Shown here piece by piece: positions 8,674 to 16,595 of a stretch of 51,138 nt of DNA (its first letter is position 1; every line of letters starts with the position of its first letter). The notes beneath the pieces are model-generated. The model was not told where the DNA came from and did not search any database. It was given only the letters and a program-made list of their open reading frames with translations. The position numbers were made by a program, and so were the translations under genes. This DNA comes from an uncultured Campylobacter sp. (lineage in GTDB: Bacteria; Campylobacterota; Campylobacteria; Campylobacterales; Campylobacteraceae): NCBI GenBank assembly GCA_900539255.1, contig UQBJ01000013.1, forward strand, positions 1 to 51,138. The letters are read 5' to 3'.

Positions 8674-9491
8674 AGACTTTTCTTGTAAAAATAATTTGTC
8701 GCTTCCACAAAGCCCTCCACAGAACCACAATCAAAGCGTTTGCCTTGAAATTTATAAGCTAAAACCATTCCGTTTGTAGCCTGTGCTAAAAGCGCGTCAG
8801 TAAGCTGAATTTCGCCGTTTTTGCCCGCCTTTGTGTTTTGCAAAATGCCAAAAATGTCGGGCGTTAAAATGTAACGCCCGATGATAGCAAGGTTGCTTGG
8901 GGCTTCTTTTACACTTGGTTTTTCTACCATTGAATTTACCATTATAATGTCATCTTCCACAGCATTTCCCGCGACAACGCCGTAGTTTGAAATCTGCTCT
9001 TTTGGCACTTCCATTACCGCAACAATGGTGCAGCGGTATTTTTCGTAAATTTTTACCATTTGCGCCATCACGCCAGCACCTTCTTCATTGACACACAAAT
9101 CATCAGCTAAAATCACCCCAAAAGCTTCATCTTGCACAAGCGCCTTGCCTTTAAGCACGGCATCGCCTAAACCGCGCATTTCATTTTGCCTTGTAAAGGT
9201 AAAGGTGCAGCGGTTGATGAGCGTGCGAATTTCAGCGAGCAAATACTCTTTTTTTGTGCCTGAAATTTGATGCTCTAACTCATAACTTATGTCAAAATAA
9301 TCCTCCAAAGCCCGCTTGCCACGCCCCGTTACAAAGCCCATAGTGTCCATACCAGCTTCTAATGCTTCATCAACCCCATAATGAATAAGCGGCTTTGTGA
9401 GTATGGGAAGCATTTCTTTTGGCAGGGTTTTGGTGGCGGGCAAAAAGCGCGTGCCGTATCCTGCTGCGGGAAAGATACAAGTTTGAAGCAT
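8667..9491 (-). CDS. galU: UTP-glucose-1-phosphate uridylyltransferase
   Basis: Makes UDP-glucose for surface polysaccharides. The 274-residue protein carries the nucleotidyltransferase signature FPAAGYGTRFLPATKTLPKEML at the N-terminus, the VEKP motif near residue 190 and GEIQLTDAL further on, all typical of bacterial GalU. The ribosome binding site AAAGGACAC precedes the ATG. It overlaps pgi by 7 bp. The galU-pgi pairing is also known from C. jejuni. Confidence 0.95.
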   Translation of the reverse strand: MLQTCIFPAAGYGTRFLPATKTLPKEMLPILTKPLIHYGVDEALEAGMDTMGFVTGRGKRALEDYFDISYELEHQISGTKKEYLLAEIRTLINRCTFTFTRQNEMRGLGDAVLKGKALVQDEAFGVILADDLCVNEEGAGVMAQMVKIYEKYRCTIVAVMEVPKEQISNYGVVAGNAVEDDIIMVNSMVEKPSVKEAPSNLAIIGRYILTPDIFGILQNTKAGKNGEIQLTDALLAQATNGMVLAYKFQGKRFDCGSVEGFVEATNYFYKKSLC

Positions 9492-9533
9492 AGTGTGTCC
9501 TTTTTTGCTGAATTTATCAAAAATTTAGGGTTG

Positions 9534-9539
9534 ATTATA
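9534..9539 (-). promoter_or_regulatory. galU: extended -10 promoter element of galU-pgi
   Basis: On the minus strand the sequence reads TTTGCTATAAT, a TGN-TATAAT extended -10, about 43 bp before the galU start. No clear -35 hexamer is seen, which is normal for Campylobacter vegetative promoters. Confidence 0.55.
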
Positions 9540-9690
9540 GCAAATTTTTGGTTATTTTACAAAAAAATTTAATTTTGCGTTTTGTTTGTTGTCATTTATC
9601 ATCGTGGATAAATTTTGCAAAAATTGCGTGGCAAGGGGTAGAATTTGGGTAGAATTTAAGTGCTTTGTTTGTCCGCAGGGCTAACTCACA

Positions 9691-9708
9691 CCCCCGCTTT
9701 CGCGGGGG
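9691..9708. other. perfect GC-rich hairpin in the galU-EamA spacer
   Basis: CCCCCGC (9691-9697) pairs with GCGGGGG (9702-9708) around a TTTC loop. No T-run follows on either strand, so it is not a canonical terminator. Such a G/C-only stem is rare in this A/T-rich spacer. It lies 16 bp upstream of a consensus promoter (9724-9752). The spacer 9492-9868 holds no convincing protein gene. Confidence 0.6.
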
Positions 9709-9723
9709 AGACTTTAATAAGCC

Positions 9724-9752
9724 TTGACAATTATTACACAAAGTAGTATAAT
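9724..9752 (+). promoter_or_regulatory. perfect-consensus sigma-70 promoter without a downstream plus-strand gene
   Basis: TTGACA at 9724-9729 and TATAAT at 9747-9752 are separated by exactly 17 bp, a complete consensus. In Campylobacter the -35 element is normally not conserved, so a full match stands out. Transcription would start near 9759 and run through a 10-bp hairpin at 9808-9833 into the 3' end of the minus-strand EamA gene. The short open frame that overlaps it starts within the promoter and has no ribosome binding site. Confidence 0.6.
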
Positions 9753-9807
9753 AATGACTATGAGTTGCAGCATACTCACTTCACCTCACTTTCTTGGGCG
9801 AGTTTTC

Positions 9808-9833
9808 AGCCACAGGGTTGCAGCCCTGCGGCT
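9808..9833 (+). ncRNA. stem-loop downstream of the 9724 promoter, possible small RNA
   Basis: AGCCACAGGG (9808-9817) pairs with CCCTGCGGCT (9824-9833) around a TTGCAG loop, with a single A-C mismatch in ten pairs. It lies about 50 nt after the expected start of the consensus promoter. No T-run follows. The existence of a transcript is inference; only the promoter and the stem are seen. Confidence 0.3.
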
Positions 9834-9868
9834 AACCCCACTTGCCATTATATCCACAAAGCTTAAAT

Positions 9869-10771
9869 TTATGATGAATTTGCGTTGCTTTTTAACCCTT
9901 TGCCGTTGATGAGATAAATCGCGCAAATTGCCAACGCTGTGCCAAAAAGCGTGAGTAAGGACGGCTTTTCTCCAAGCACGAAATAACTGCAAATCAAAGC
10001 ACTTGCAGGCACGAGCAGCATAAAGGAATTCGCCTTTGCCGAGCCAAGCTCTTTGATACCAAGATAATAAATGCTTGTCCCCACAAGTGTCGATAAAATC
10101 GCCACGCAAAAAAGATGAAACCAAAAGTGCAAGGGCGCTTCAAAGAGAAAATAAGTCGCAGGCTCAAACCAAATCGGCACGAAAGCCACAAGGCTAAAAA
10201 GCGTAATGTAAAAATTCATCACCAAAGGGTTGGTGCGGATTTTTTGAGTGAAAATACTCATCAAAGCCCAGTCAAAGGCGCACAGGACAAAAAAGGTGTT
10301 AAATTTTCCAAACAGCTCATCAACAGAGCCTAAATTCAGCAAGAAAAAGCCACTGATTATCCCCAAGCAAAGCCCGATGATTTCGTTTTTTGGCACTTTT
10401 TGCAAGCTGCGCTTTTGCCAAAAGATGATGAAAAGCACGAGCAAATAAGTAAAAATCGGCGTGAGCGTGGTAACAAGCACGCCGCCCTTGCCCGCTTGCC
10501 CGTAATTAAGCGCGGCAAAGTAAAGCACGGAGTAGATGACATTGCAAATGCTTGCCAGCACTATCCATTTGATGAATTTGCGCGGGGTTGTGAGTGGAAT
10601 TTTTAGGATTAAAAGCAAAACAAACAAGCCCACAAGCACAAAGAAAAATCGCCAAAACGCTATGGTATAAGCATCGCTGTAAGCTACTAGCACCTTTGAG
10701 CTAGCCCACGACAAGCCCCAAAAAAACATAGCCAACGCCATTAAGGCGTAGAGAAATTTAGGCGAATTCAT
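9869..10771 (-). CDS. EamA/DMT-family membrane transporter
   Basis: A 300-residue integral membrane protein with about ten hydrophobic segments arranged as two EamA repeats (roughly residues 8-140 and 150-290). The first begins with the FWGLSWASSKV motif often seen in this drug/metabolite transporter family; the second contains GSAKANSFMLLVPASALICSYFVLGE, matching the conserved end of the repeat. It probably exports or imports a small metabolite at the inner membrane; the substrate cannot be read from sequence. No Shine-Dalgarno is present before the ATG, and a TACAAT element lies exactly 6 nt upstream, suggesting a leaderless mRNA. It is monocistronic. Confidence 0.88.
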   Translation of the reverse strand: MNSPKFLYALMALAMFFWGLSWASSKVLVAYSDAYTIAFWRFFFVLVGLFVLLLILKIPLTTPRKFIKWIVLASICNVIYSVLYFAALNYGQAGKGGVLVTTLTPIFTYLLVLFIIFWQKRSLQKVPKNEIIGLCLGIISGFFLLNLGSVDELFGKFNTFFVLCAFDWALMSIFTQKIRTNPLVMNFYITLFSLVAFVPIWFEPATYFLFEAPLHFWFHLFCVAILSTLVGTSIYYLGIKELGSAKANSFMLLVPASALICSYFVLGEKPSLLTLFGTALAICAIYLINGKGLKSNANSS

Positions 10772-10777
10772 AGGGTG

Positions 10778-10783
10778 ATTGTA
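10778..10783 (-). promoter_or_regulatory. -10 element placed for a leaderless EamA mRNA
   Basis: On the minus strand TACAAT is followed by CACCCT and then directly by the ATG. With the usual 6-7 nt from -10 to the start point, transcription would begin at or next to the A of the start codon. The same geometry occurs at 40338, 45687 and 48907. Confidence 0.5.
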
Positions 10784-10845
10784 TAATTTTTTGCTTGCAA
10801 ATTCAATGCTTTTGCGCGACTTTTGTGAATTTTAACCCAAAAGCG

Positions 10846-11508
10846 TCAAGGATTTATCCCGCTAGCGTTGTCTTGACTTGAAGTGGTGTTGTTTGGGTCG
10901 TTAAGTGAGGTGTTGAAATTTGAATTTGCAGGATTTTGGTTCAAATCATTTGAATTTGCCTCGCTAGTAGCTTCACTTTGCGGCTTTGTCGCGTTGTTTT
11001 CTCGCACTTCTTTGATGAGCAAGGTTAGCTCGCTTGCCTTTTTTGGCTCCATTTTAGCAAGCACGCTTGAAATTTTGCGCGATTCTAGGGTAAGGATTAC
11101 CTTTGTAGCCTCGCTTGCTGGCATTTCGTTCAGCACTTGCGCCACAGCAGCATCTTTCATCTGTGAGTAAATCTCTCGCACCCTGTCGCCTTTTTTCTTG
11201 TCGATTTCCCCTAAACTCTGGCGGTTCATCATCATAATGCGTTCATTTTCCGCCCTTGTCGCTTCTATCTTTGCCAAAGTCGCGTTTATGTCGCGTTCTT
11301 TTCGCACTAAATCGTCCATTTTTTGCTTTTGTAGGGCTTCAAATGAGCTTTTGTAGGCTTCTAGAGCTTGTTTAGCTTCGTTTGCCTGCCTTGTTTGGAT
11401 TTCAAGCTGGCGGCGTTTGTTTTCAAGGTAGCGTTCCTCATCACTTGCGCTAAATGAAACATTTGCGCCCAAAACAAGCAACAAAAAAGCGATTTTAAGC
11501 CTCTTCAT
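10846..11508 (-). CDS. periplasmic MotE-like protein (homologue of the C. jejuni Cj1496c glycoprotein)
   Basis: A 220-residue exported protein: signal peptide at 1-20 (MKRLKIAFLLLVLGANVSFSA), a long coiled coil at about 23-115, then a MotE/MgtE-N-like helical segment (AAVAQVLNEMPASEATKVILTLESRKISSVLAKM, split by the family loop), and a low-complexity Asn/Ser/Thr tail from 175. Relatives act as periplasmic chaperones or scaffolds of the flagellar motor. Two N-glycosylation sequons are visible, D-I-N75-A-T and E-N-N172-A-T, in line with Cj1496c, which I recall as a known N-glycoprotein. Its start overlaps the upstream FliJ-like gene by 14 bp, and that gene overlaps purA by 4 bp: one operon as in C. 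jejuni. Confidence 0.85.
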   Translation of the reverse strand: MKRLKIAFLLLVLGANVSFSASDEERYLENKRRQLEIQTRQANEAKQALEAYKSSFEALQKQKMDDLVRKERDINATLAKIEATRAENERIMMMNRQSLGEIDKKKGDRVREIYSQMKDAAVAQVLNEMPASEATKVILTLESRKISSVLAKMEPKKASELTLLIKEVRENNATKPQSEATSEANSNDLNQNPANSNFNTSLNDPNNTTSSQDNASGINP

Positions 11509-11929
11509 TTTCTTTCCTTTCCCTAAAAAACTTGCTCGTGGCTATGTCATCAAGTGCCTTTTGCTCGGCTTTTGCAAGCTGTTTTTGATACTCTTTTAAA
11601 TCCTGCGTTTCTAAATACTTGATTTTTTCGTAATTTAAGTGTGCGTTTTTGTAAAGGTGCTGATAGTGGTTGCACTCGTTTTTGGAGAGATTTACGCGCT
11701 CTTGGGCGGCGTCTTTAATGTCTTTGGCTATGTTTTTAAAGCTCAAACTCTCCCTTAAAAGCTGCACTGAGCCGCTTTGTGGCAAGGATATGCTCAAATA
11801 CTCAGCTTTTGCTTGCATTAAGGCGGCTTCGTTGCTGCGCTGCCTTTGCTTTGCGGCTGCTAGGTTGTTCTCAGCTTTGTCAAGCTCTTGCTTTTTGATT
11901 TTCACCACTTGCGAATACTTGCTTTTCAT
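11495..11929 (-). CDS. FliJ-like coiled-coil protein (Cj1497c-type)
   Basis: A 144-residue highly charged protein predicted to be almost all coiled coil (KKQELDKAENNLAAAKQRQ, QDLKEQYQKQLAKAEQKALDD-like heptads), without signal peptide or membrane segment. Size and pattern resemble FliJ, the flagellar export-apparatus stalk, and the position between purA and the MotE-like gene is the same as C. jejuni Cj1497c. A flagellar export role is inference from shape and neighbour. Its ATG overlaps the purA stop (4 bp) and its end overlaps the next gene by 14 bp. Confidence 0.75.
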   Translation of the reverse strand: MKSKYSQVVKIKKQELDKAENNLAAAKQRQRSNEAALMQAKAEYLSISLPQSGSVQLLRESLSFKNIAKDIKDAAQERVNLSKNECNHYQHLYKNAHLNYEKIKYLETQDLKEYQKQLAKAEQKALDDIATSKFFRERKENEEA

Positions 11930-13176
11930 AGGACTATGGTGTCATCTCTTTCTGGGCTTGTGGATATGTATTTGACTTTCACGCCCGTTAAATCCTGCAA
12001 AGCCTCGACATAGGCTTTGGCATTTTGTGGCAAATCGCTAAATTTACGCACCTTGCTTACCTTGTCCCAGCCCGCAAATTCAGCGTAAATGGGCTTGACA
12101 TTTTGCAAATCATAAGGCACGAAATCAATCTCTTTGCCCTCATACTCATAAGCTCGGCAAATTTTCACCTTTTCAAAGCCGTCTAAAACATCAAGTTTCA
12201 TCAACGCAAAGCCATCAAGCCCGTTTAGCCTTGCCGTGTAGCGCACAGCCACAGCATCAAACCAGCCACAACGCCTTTTGCGCCCTGTGCTGACACCGAT
12301 TTCTTTGCCGATTTGCGCGATTTTCTCGCCCGTTTGGCTTAAATCCTCACTTGGAAAAGCCCCATTTCCCACGCGCGTGGCGTAGGCTTTGATGATACCG
12401 ATGATAGTGCCTGCATCTTTTGGATTTAGCCCTAAACCTGTCAAAGCCCCTGCTGATATGGTGTTGGAGCTTGTAACGAAAGGATAAGTGCCGTGGTCTA
12501 TGTCAAGCATAGAGCCTTGTGCGCCCTCCACAAGCACTTTTTTGCCGCTGCTTAAAGCCTGCCACAGCATTTGCGTGGTGTCGGCGATGAAAGGGGCTAG
12601 GATTTCTTTATACTGCTGCAAGTCTTGCAAAAGCGAATTCGCGCTTGGAATTTCTATGTTTAAGCCCTTGAAAAAGGCGGCATTGTCTTTAAAGTCGTTC
12701 ATTAGGGCTTCGCAAAGTTTCTTTGGCTCTAAAAGCTCGCTCATTCGGTGTCCTGCTCGGCTTACCTTGTCCGCATAGCTCGGTCCTATGCCCCTGCCTG
12801 TCGTGCCTATGGCTTGGTTGCCCTTTTTTTGCTCTCTTGCCTTGTCGATGAGCGCGTGATGAGCTAAATTTAAATGCGCCCTATTGCTGACATAAAGGCG
12901 GTTTTTCAGCTCTTTAAACTGCGACATTTCGTCTATAAGGGCTTCTGGGGACACTACAACGCCGTTACCGATGATATTTACGCACTTTTCGTGTAAGATA
13001 CCTGAGGGGATTAAGTGCAGCGCGTAACGCACGCCATTTACCCAAATCGTATGCCCTGCGTTGTGTCCGCCGCCACTTCGACATACAAAATCATACTCCG
13101 CACACAGCCTATCGACTATCTTGCCCTTGCCCTCATCGCCCCACTGCACGCCTACGACAATATCTGCTTTACTCAT
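11926..13176 (-). CDS. purA: adenylosuccinate synthetase
   Basis: Joins IMP and aspartate using GTP in AMP synthesis. The 416-residue product has the P-loop-like GDEGKGKIVD near residue 13, the GHNAGHT motif near 39, the IGTTGRGIGPSYADK segment (IMP binding) and the C-terminal GTP-binding region with STSPERDDTI. Length matches the family (about 415-430). First gene of purA, the FliJ-like gene and the MotE-like gene. It lies 10 bp downstream of the end of a YafQ-type toxin gene, so read-through from the toxin-antitoxin promoter into purA is possible. Confidence 0.96.
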   Translation of the reverse strand: MSKADIVVGVQWGDEGKGKIVDRLCAEYDFVCRSGGGHNAGHTIWVNGVRYALHLIPSGILHEKCVNIIGNGVVVSPEALIDEMSQFKELKNRLYVSNRAHLNLAHHALIDKAREQKKGNQAIGTTGRGIGPSYADKVSRAGHRMSELLEPKKLCEALMNDFKDNAAFFKGLNIEIPSANSLLQDLQQYKEILAPFIADTTQMLWQALSSGKKVLVEGAQGSMLDIDHGTYPFVTSSNTISAGALTGLGLNPKDAGTIIGIIKAYATRVGNGAFPSEDLSQTGEKIAQIGKEIGVSTGRKRRCGWFDAVAVRYTARLNGLDGFALMKLDVLDGFEKVKICRAYEYEGKEIDFVPYDLQNVKPIYAEFAGWDKVSKVRKFSDLPQNAKAYVEALQDLTGVKVKYISTSPERDDTIVL

Positions 13177-13186
13177 TTTCGCTCCG

Positions 13187-13462
13187 TTATTCTTTAAACA
13201 GCTCGCTATGCGAACCGACTCTTAAAACGCTCAACCTTAACTCTTGGCGCACTTTTTTATACACCAAAAGTAAATTCGGCTTTATGTGGCATTCTCTAAA
13301 CCCCTTTAAGTTGCCTTTGAGTTCGTGGTCTTTAAATTTTAACTCCAAATTCTCATCATTTGCTAGCCTGTCAATAACACAAGCTAAGGCTTGCAAACTC
13401 TCTTTGTCAAGCTTTTTAACCGCTTTTTTATAGTCCTTTGAATAATAAATGTCAAATTTCAC
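13187..13462 (-). CDS. YafQ/RelE-family mRNA interferase toxin
   Basis: A ribosome-dependent RNase of the YafQ branch of RelE. I use the GTG at 13462 (91 residues, VKFDIYYSKDY...) because AGGA lies 8 nt before it; a longer frame from another GTG at 13492 lacks a ribosome binding site. It aligns by eye with E. coli YafQ: KDHELKG (His46), GFRECHIKPN (His59) and VGSHSELF (His85, Phe89) match the catalytic residues of YafQ. The Asp of the YafQ HVEPD motif is Asn63 here, which may weaken activity. The start overlaps the antitoxin end by 11 bp, the usual coupled layout. Neighbour purA follows after 10 bp. Confidence 0.82.
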   Translation of the reverse strand: MKFDIYYSKDYKKAVKKLDKESLQALACVIDRLANDENLELKFKDHELKGNLKGFRECHIKPNLLLVYKKVRQELRLSVLRVGSHSELFKE

Positions 13463-13676
13463 CCAAAATGTCCTCGTGCATTTGCTTTGCACTTTTGTAG
13501 GCTTTGAGCGTGCCGCTTTTAATGTCTTTTTGGATTTGTTTCTCAGCCTTTAAAACGCTTTTTTCAAATTTGCTTAATTTCGCTTCTTGCACCTTGCATT
13601 TGGCGTTTATAGCTTTGGCAAAGGCTTTTAAACTTGGCACAAATTCAGCCTGCACATTTTCCACGACTAAGGTCAT
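13452..13676 (-). CDS. antitoxin partner of the YafQ-type toxin
   Basis: A 74-residue charged protein directly upstream of, and overlapping, the toxin gene. It is mostly Lys- and Glu-rich helix (residues 25-60), with no clear RelB or DinJ ribbon-helix-helix signature that I recognise. AAAGGGG precedes the ATG. Its role as antitoxin is inferred from position, size and coupling. Autorepression by the pair is typical of the class but cannot be shown here. Confidence 0.7.
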   Translation of the reverse strand: MTLVVENVQAEFVPSLKAFAKAINAKCKVQEAKLSKFEKSVLKAEKQIQKDIKSGTLKAYKSAKQMHEDILGEI

Positions 13677-13835
13677 TTCGCCCCTTTCTTAAAATTTTGA
13701 GTTATTTTACCCAAAAATTTGCTTAAAATTCAGCTTTTTGTAAATTTTTACTCTTAAATTCAAACTTAAAGCTGAATTTCGCGCCCAAAAAGGGCTTGAA
13801 AAAAGCATTTGTCGCCTTTACACAAGCCCTAGCCT

Positions 13836-15326
13836 TTACTCAAAATCTTTTTTAGGATGCACGAAAATGCTGTCTCTAAACACTTCGATTTTTGGCTCAT
13901 CAACCGCATAAGCACGAATTTCTATCGGCAAAATCGTGTCTTTGTCGCTAAATTCAGCTAAATTTTTGTTGGCTTGTAGCTCCACGACTTGAAAGGTTTG
14001 CTTGCCAGCCCTTAATTTAAAGGGCTTTGTGGGGCGCACTATGCTTAAAGCGTCCTTTTTGCCATCAACTTTTACTTCAAAATAGTAGCTATGCTCTTTT
14101 TTGTCAGTGTTATGAAACAAAAACCTATACGCATTCCTTACCACTGCACCATCTTCGCTTTTCTTTATACTGTAAAGCTCGGTGTCTCGGTTAATGTCAA
14201 GTAGCATATACTCTTTTTTGCTGCTCATTACGCTAAATGCGATGATGACGATGAGCAAAACCACGCAGTAGGCGATAGTGCGAAAGCGTAGGTATTTTGT
14301 AGGCACGCGTTTTTGGGTAGCTTCAAAGCTCGTCCAGTTGATAAGACTTGCTCGCCCGAGCTTATCTTGCATCACAGAACAAGCGTCCGCGCACTCTAAA
14401 CAATTTATACATTCTAACTGCATACCGCGCCGAATGTCAATGTGCGTAGGACATATCGCCACACAGGCTTCACAGCCTATACACTCGCCTTGTGGCGGCT
14501 TTTTGTAAAGTTTTGTCGCACCCTCAAACACCTTGCCGCCGCGGTTTTCATCATAAATAACTTGCAAGGTATTTGTGTCAAACATAACGCTTTGCACCCT
14601 TGCATAAGGGCAAATATACACGCAAAAATTCTCTTGTAAAAAGCAAATATCAAGCGTAAAAAGCAAGCTCGCGATGATGAGAATGCCTAGCAAAAGCCTA
14701 TGTTCTGCGGGGTTTTGAATGTAAGCAAAAAAGTCCTCAGGCGGCACAAAATACCAAAGCAAGTTGCTAACCGCCACGAGCGCGATAGCGTAAAAAAGGC
14801 ACACGGCGATGAATTTTTTAAAGCCGTTTGCACTGCTTAACTTTTGCTTGTTTTTGATGGAGCTGTGAATTTTAAGCAATTTGGTTTGAATCAAATCCCT
14901 AAAAATCACGCGGAAAATGCTCTGCGGACAAGCCCAAGCGCACCAAATGCGCCCCGCTAGCGTGGTAACGAAAAATATCGTCAAAAAAAGCCCGATAAGC
15001 ACAAAGGGCATCAAATAAAGCTCTTGCGTGTCAAAGCTTATGAAAAACAAGTCAAGTCGCTTGTGGTCAAAGCTGAGCAAAAAGAAGTGGTTGCCGTTGA
15101 TACGCACAAAGGGCAGCGTGAGCGCTACTAAGGCGATGAGCGCATAGGCAAAATAACGCTTTTTAGCGTAGTTTGTGATATGCGGGCGCATACTCACACA
15201 CGAAGAGCTGGAATTTGCGCCTTGTGTGCTGCTTGCGTTTAAATTCTCGCTTGCTGCGGGATTTGGCTCAGCACTTTGGCTTAAATCCTGTGAGCTTGCG
15301 CTTTGAGTGTTGTTTGGTTCTTGCAT
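13836..15326 (-). CDS. ccoG: cytochrome c oxidase accessory protein CcoG (FixG/RdxA family)
   Basis: A membrane protein needed to load copper into the cbb3 oxidase. After a Ser/Asn-rich extension (1-45) come hydrophobic segments at about 58-78, 103-125, 170-193 and 208-230, then two ferredoxin-like Cys clusters: Cys282, 285, 288 and 292, and Cys306, 309, 312 and 316, each followed by the family spacing. A WCAWACP motif at 128-134 and CVYICPYARVQ at 235-245 are also CcoG hallmarks. A further hydrophobic segment near 345-365 precedes a C-terminal Ig-like domain. 496 residues, slightly long because of the N-terminal extension. AAAGGAC ribosome binding site. No oxidase genes lie next to it. Confidence 0.9.
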   Translation of the reverse strand: MQEPNNTQSASSQDLSQSAEPNPAASENLNASSTQGANSSSSCVSMRPHITNYAKKRYFAYALIALVALTLPFVRINGNHFFLLSFDHKRLDLFFISFDTQELYLMPFVLIGLFLTIFFVTTLAGRIWCAWACPQSIFRVIFRDLIQTKLLKIHSSIKNKQKLSSANGFKKFIAVCLFYAIALVAVSNLLWYFVPPEDFFAYIQNPAEHRLLLGILIIASLLFTLDICFLQENFCVYICPYARVQSVMFDTNTLQVIYDENRGGKVFEGATKLYKKPPQGECIGCEACVAICPTHIDIRRGMQLECINCLECADACSVMQDKLGRASLINWTSFEATQKRVPTKYLRFRTIAYCVVLLIVIIAFSVMSSKKEYMLLDINRDTELYSIKKSEDGAVVRNAYRFLFHNTDKKEHSYYFEVKVDGKKDALSIVRPTKPFKLRAGKQTFQVVELQANKNLAEFSDKDTILPIEIRAYAVDEPKIEVFRDSIFVHPKKDFE

Positions 15327-15547
15327 TTTTGTCCTTTTGGCTTAAATCAAACTTTAAGGCTTGATTTAAGGTTTTAAATTTAAAATTTTAAGCAAATTTA
15401 AGTCAAAATTTTGCTTTTTGATTTAAAATCGCTTAAATTTTTGTAAATTCTAACTCAATTTTCGTTTAATTTTGCTATCATTTTGTCAAATTTATGAAAA
15501 TCCTTGTGTAACTTTGTCGCATTGTAACAAAAATTCAAACTTTTTCC

Positions 15548-15575
15548 TTGACAAAGACTTAAATTTAGCTATAAT
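15548..15575 (+). promoter_or_regulatory. consensus sigma-70 promoter of the lipoprotein gene
   Basis: TTGACA at 15548-15553, a 16-bp spacer, and TATAAT at 15570-15575. Transcription would start about 25 nt before the AAGGAT ribosome binding site and the ATG at 15611. It shares the 284-bp spacer with the divergent ccoG gene. Confidence 0.7.
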
Positions 15576-15610
15576 ATGCTTTTAACGAACTTAAAATTTA
15601 AGGATAAATA

Positions 15611-16192
15611 ATGAAAGCAATCATCACAGCACTAGGCTTTGCCCTGCTTGTAAGCGGGTGTGCGGGAAGCTTTGAGAAGTATTTTGACCAACAGCAACAA
15701 AGCGGATACAGCGAACAGGATTATTACGCTGATGATGGCTATGTCGTGCAAGAAGAAATCGTGCAAGAACCAGCCGTAACCTACACGCCCACAGAAGAAG
15801 AGTGGCAATGGGAGCGTGTAAATTGCGCTTATGCGCCCATCGCAGAGGACGCTAATGTCGATACGCAAGGCTGCGGCAACCCTTATGGCGTAACGATTAG
15901 GGCGCGAAATTTAAAGGTTGCTTACTATCGATATTTAGCTTATGACAGGCAAAGCGAGTATCCGCTTTATCACAGGCTTGTCAAAAAGCTGCCACAAAAT
16001 GACTACACTTACAACTACAAGCCAAGCGCGCTTGATGATGACTGGTTTGGCACAAAATACGAGTATAAAGGCGCTAAACAGCTTTTTATCACCATACAAG
16101 ATGAGGATTGCAGACACCAGCAAGATTATCTTAAATTCTACGATTTGGGTAATGGCAAGGTGAGAATCATCAGCGCACAAGACCCGTGCTGA
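15611..16192 (+). CDS. putative lipoprotein, unknown function
   Basis: A 193-residue exported protein. The N-terminus is a lipoprotein signal (MKAIITALGFALLVSGC) with lipobox LVSGC and acceptor Cys17. A Gln/Glu/Tyr-rich stretch follows (25-60), then a compact domain with Cys at 72, 87, 165 and the C-terminal residue, which could form disulfides, and many Tyr residues (YYRYLAYDRQSEYPLYH). I do not recognise the family. It has its own consensus promoter and is followed by a 400-bp A/T-rich spacer, so it is probably monocistronic. Confidence 0.8.
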   Translation: MKAIITALGFALLVSGCAGSFEKYFDQQQQSGYSEQDYYADDGYVVQEEIVQEPAVTYTPTEEEWQWERVNCAYAPIAEDANVDTQGCGNPYGVTIRARNLKVAYYRYLAYDRQSEYPLYHRLVKKLPQNDYTYNYKPSALDDDWFGTKYEYKGAKQLFITIQDEDCRHQQDYLKFYDLGNGKVRIISAQDPC

Positions 16193-16595
16193 TTTGCTTA
16201 ATGAATTTCGCGCTCAAAGTAGGGCGCGGATTTATCTTAAATTTATCGCTTAAATTCAGCTTTCTTTTTAAATTCAGCAATTTGCTTTTTTAAATTCGGC
16301 TTTAAATTCATCGTTATGCTTGAATTTATCTTAAATTTGCCTTTTTGAATTCGCCTTAAAATTCATCATCATTTTTTAAATTTGCTTTTAAAAATTTAGA
16401 TTTTTTTGAATTTGCCTTGAATTTTATCTATGTTTGTGTGAGCGTGCGGGCTTTTGCTGATAATTTTACCTTTTGCAATGAATGCGAATTTTTGATGAAA
16501 TTTAAATTTTGGGGGGCAAAAAATTTTTGCATTTGTAATTTTGCGTTTAACTTTTTAGGTTAAATTTACGCTCAGATTTTATTTTGGAGGAAAAA
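16193..16595. other. A/T-rich spacer without a recognised gene
   Basis: The region repeats short words such as AAATTCAGC and TTAAATTCG in both orientations and contains a run of six G at 16511-16516. I see no gene or clean hairpin. The promoter of the downstream Bax-inhibitor gene must lie near its right end. Confidence 0.5.

Noticed and set aside
9724..9909. 61-codon plus-strand frame after the consensus promoter
   Set aside because: Its start lies inside the promoter itself and there is no ribosome binding site; the second half is antisense to the EamA gene.
13187..13492. Longer toxin frame starting at GTG 13492
   Set aside because: No ribosome binding site, and it would overlap the antitoxin by 41 bp; the GTG at 13462 has AGGA at correct distance and fits YafQ length.
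16511..16516. Short G-runs as phase-variation tracts (also 4335-4340 in nadD and a run of six G in tpiA on the minus strand)
   Set aside because: Runs of six G are shorter than the 8-11 nt tracts that switch in Campylobacter, and the coding ones lie in housekeeping genes.
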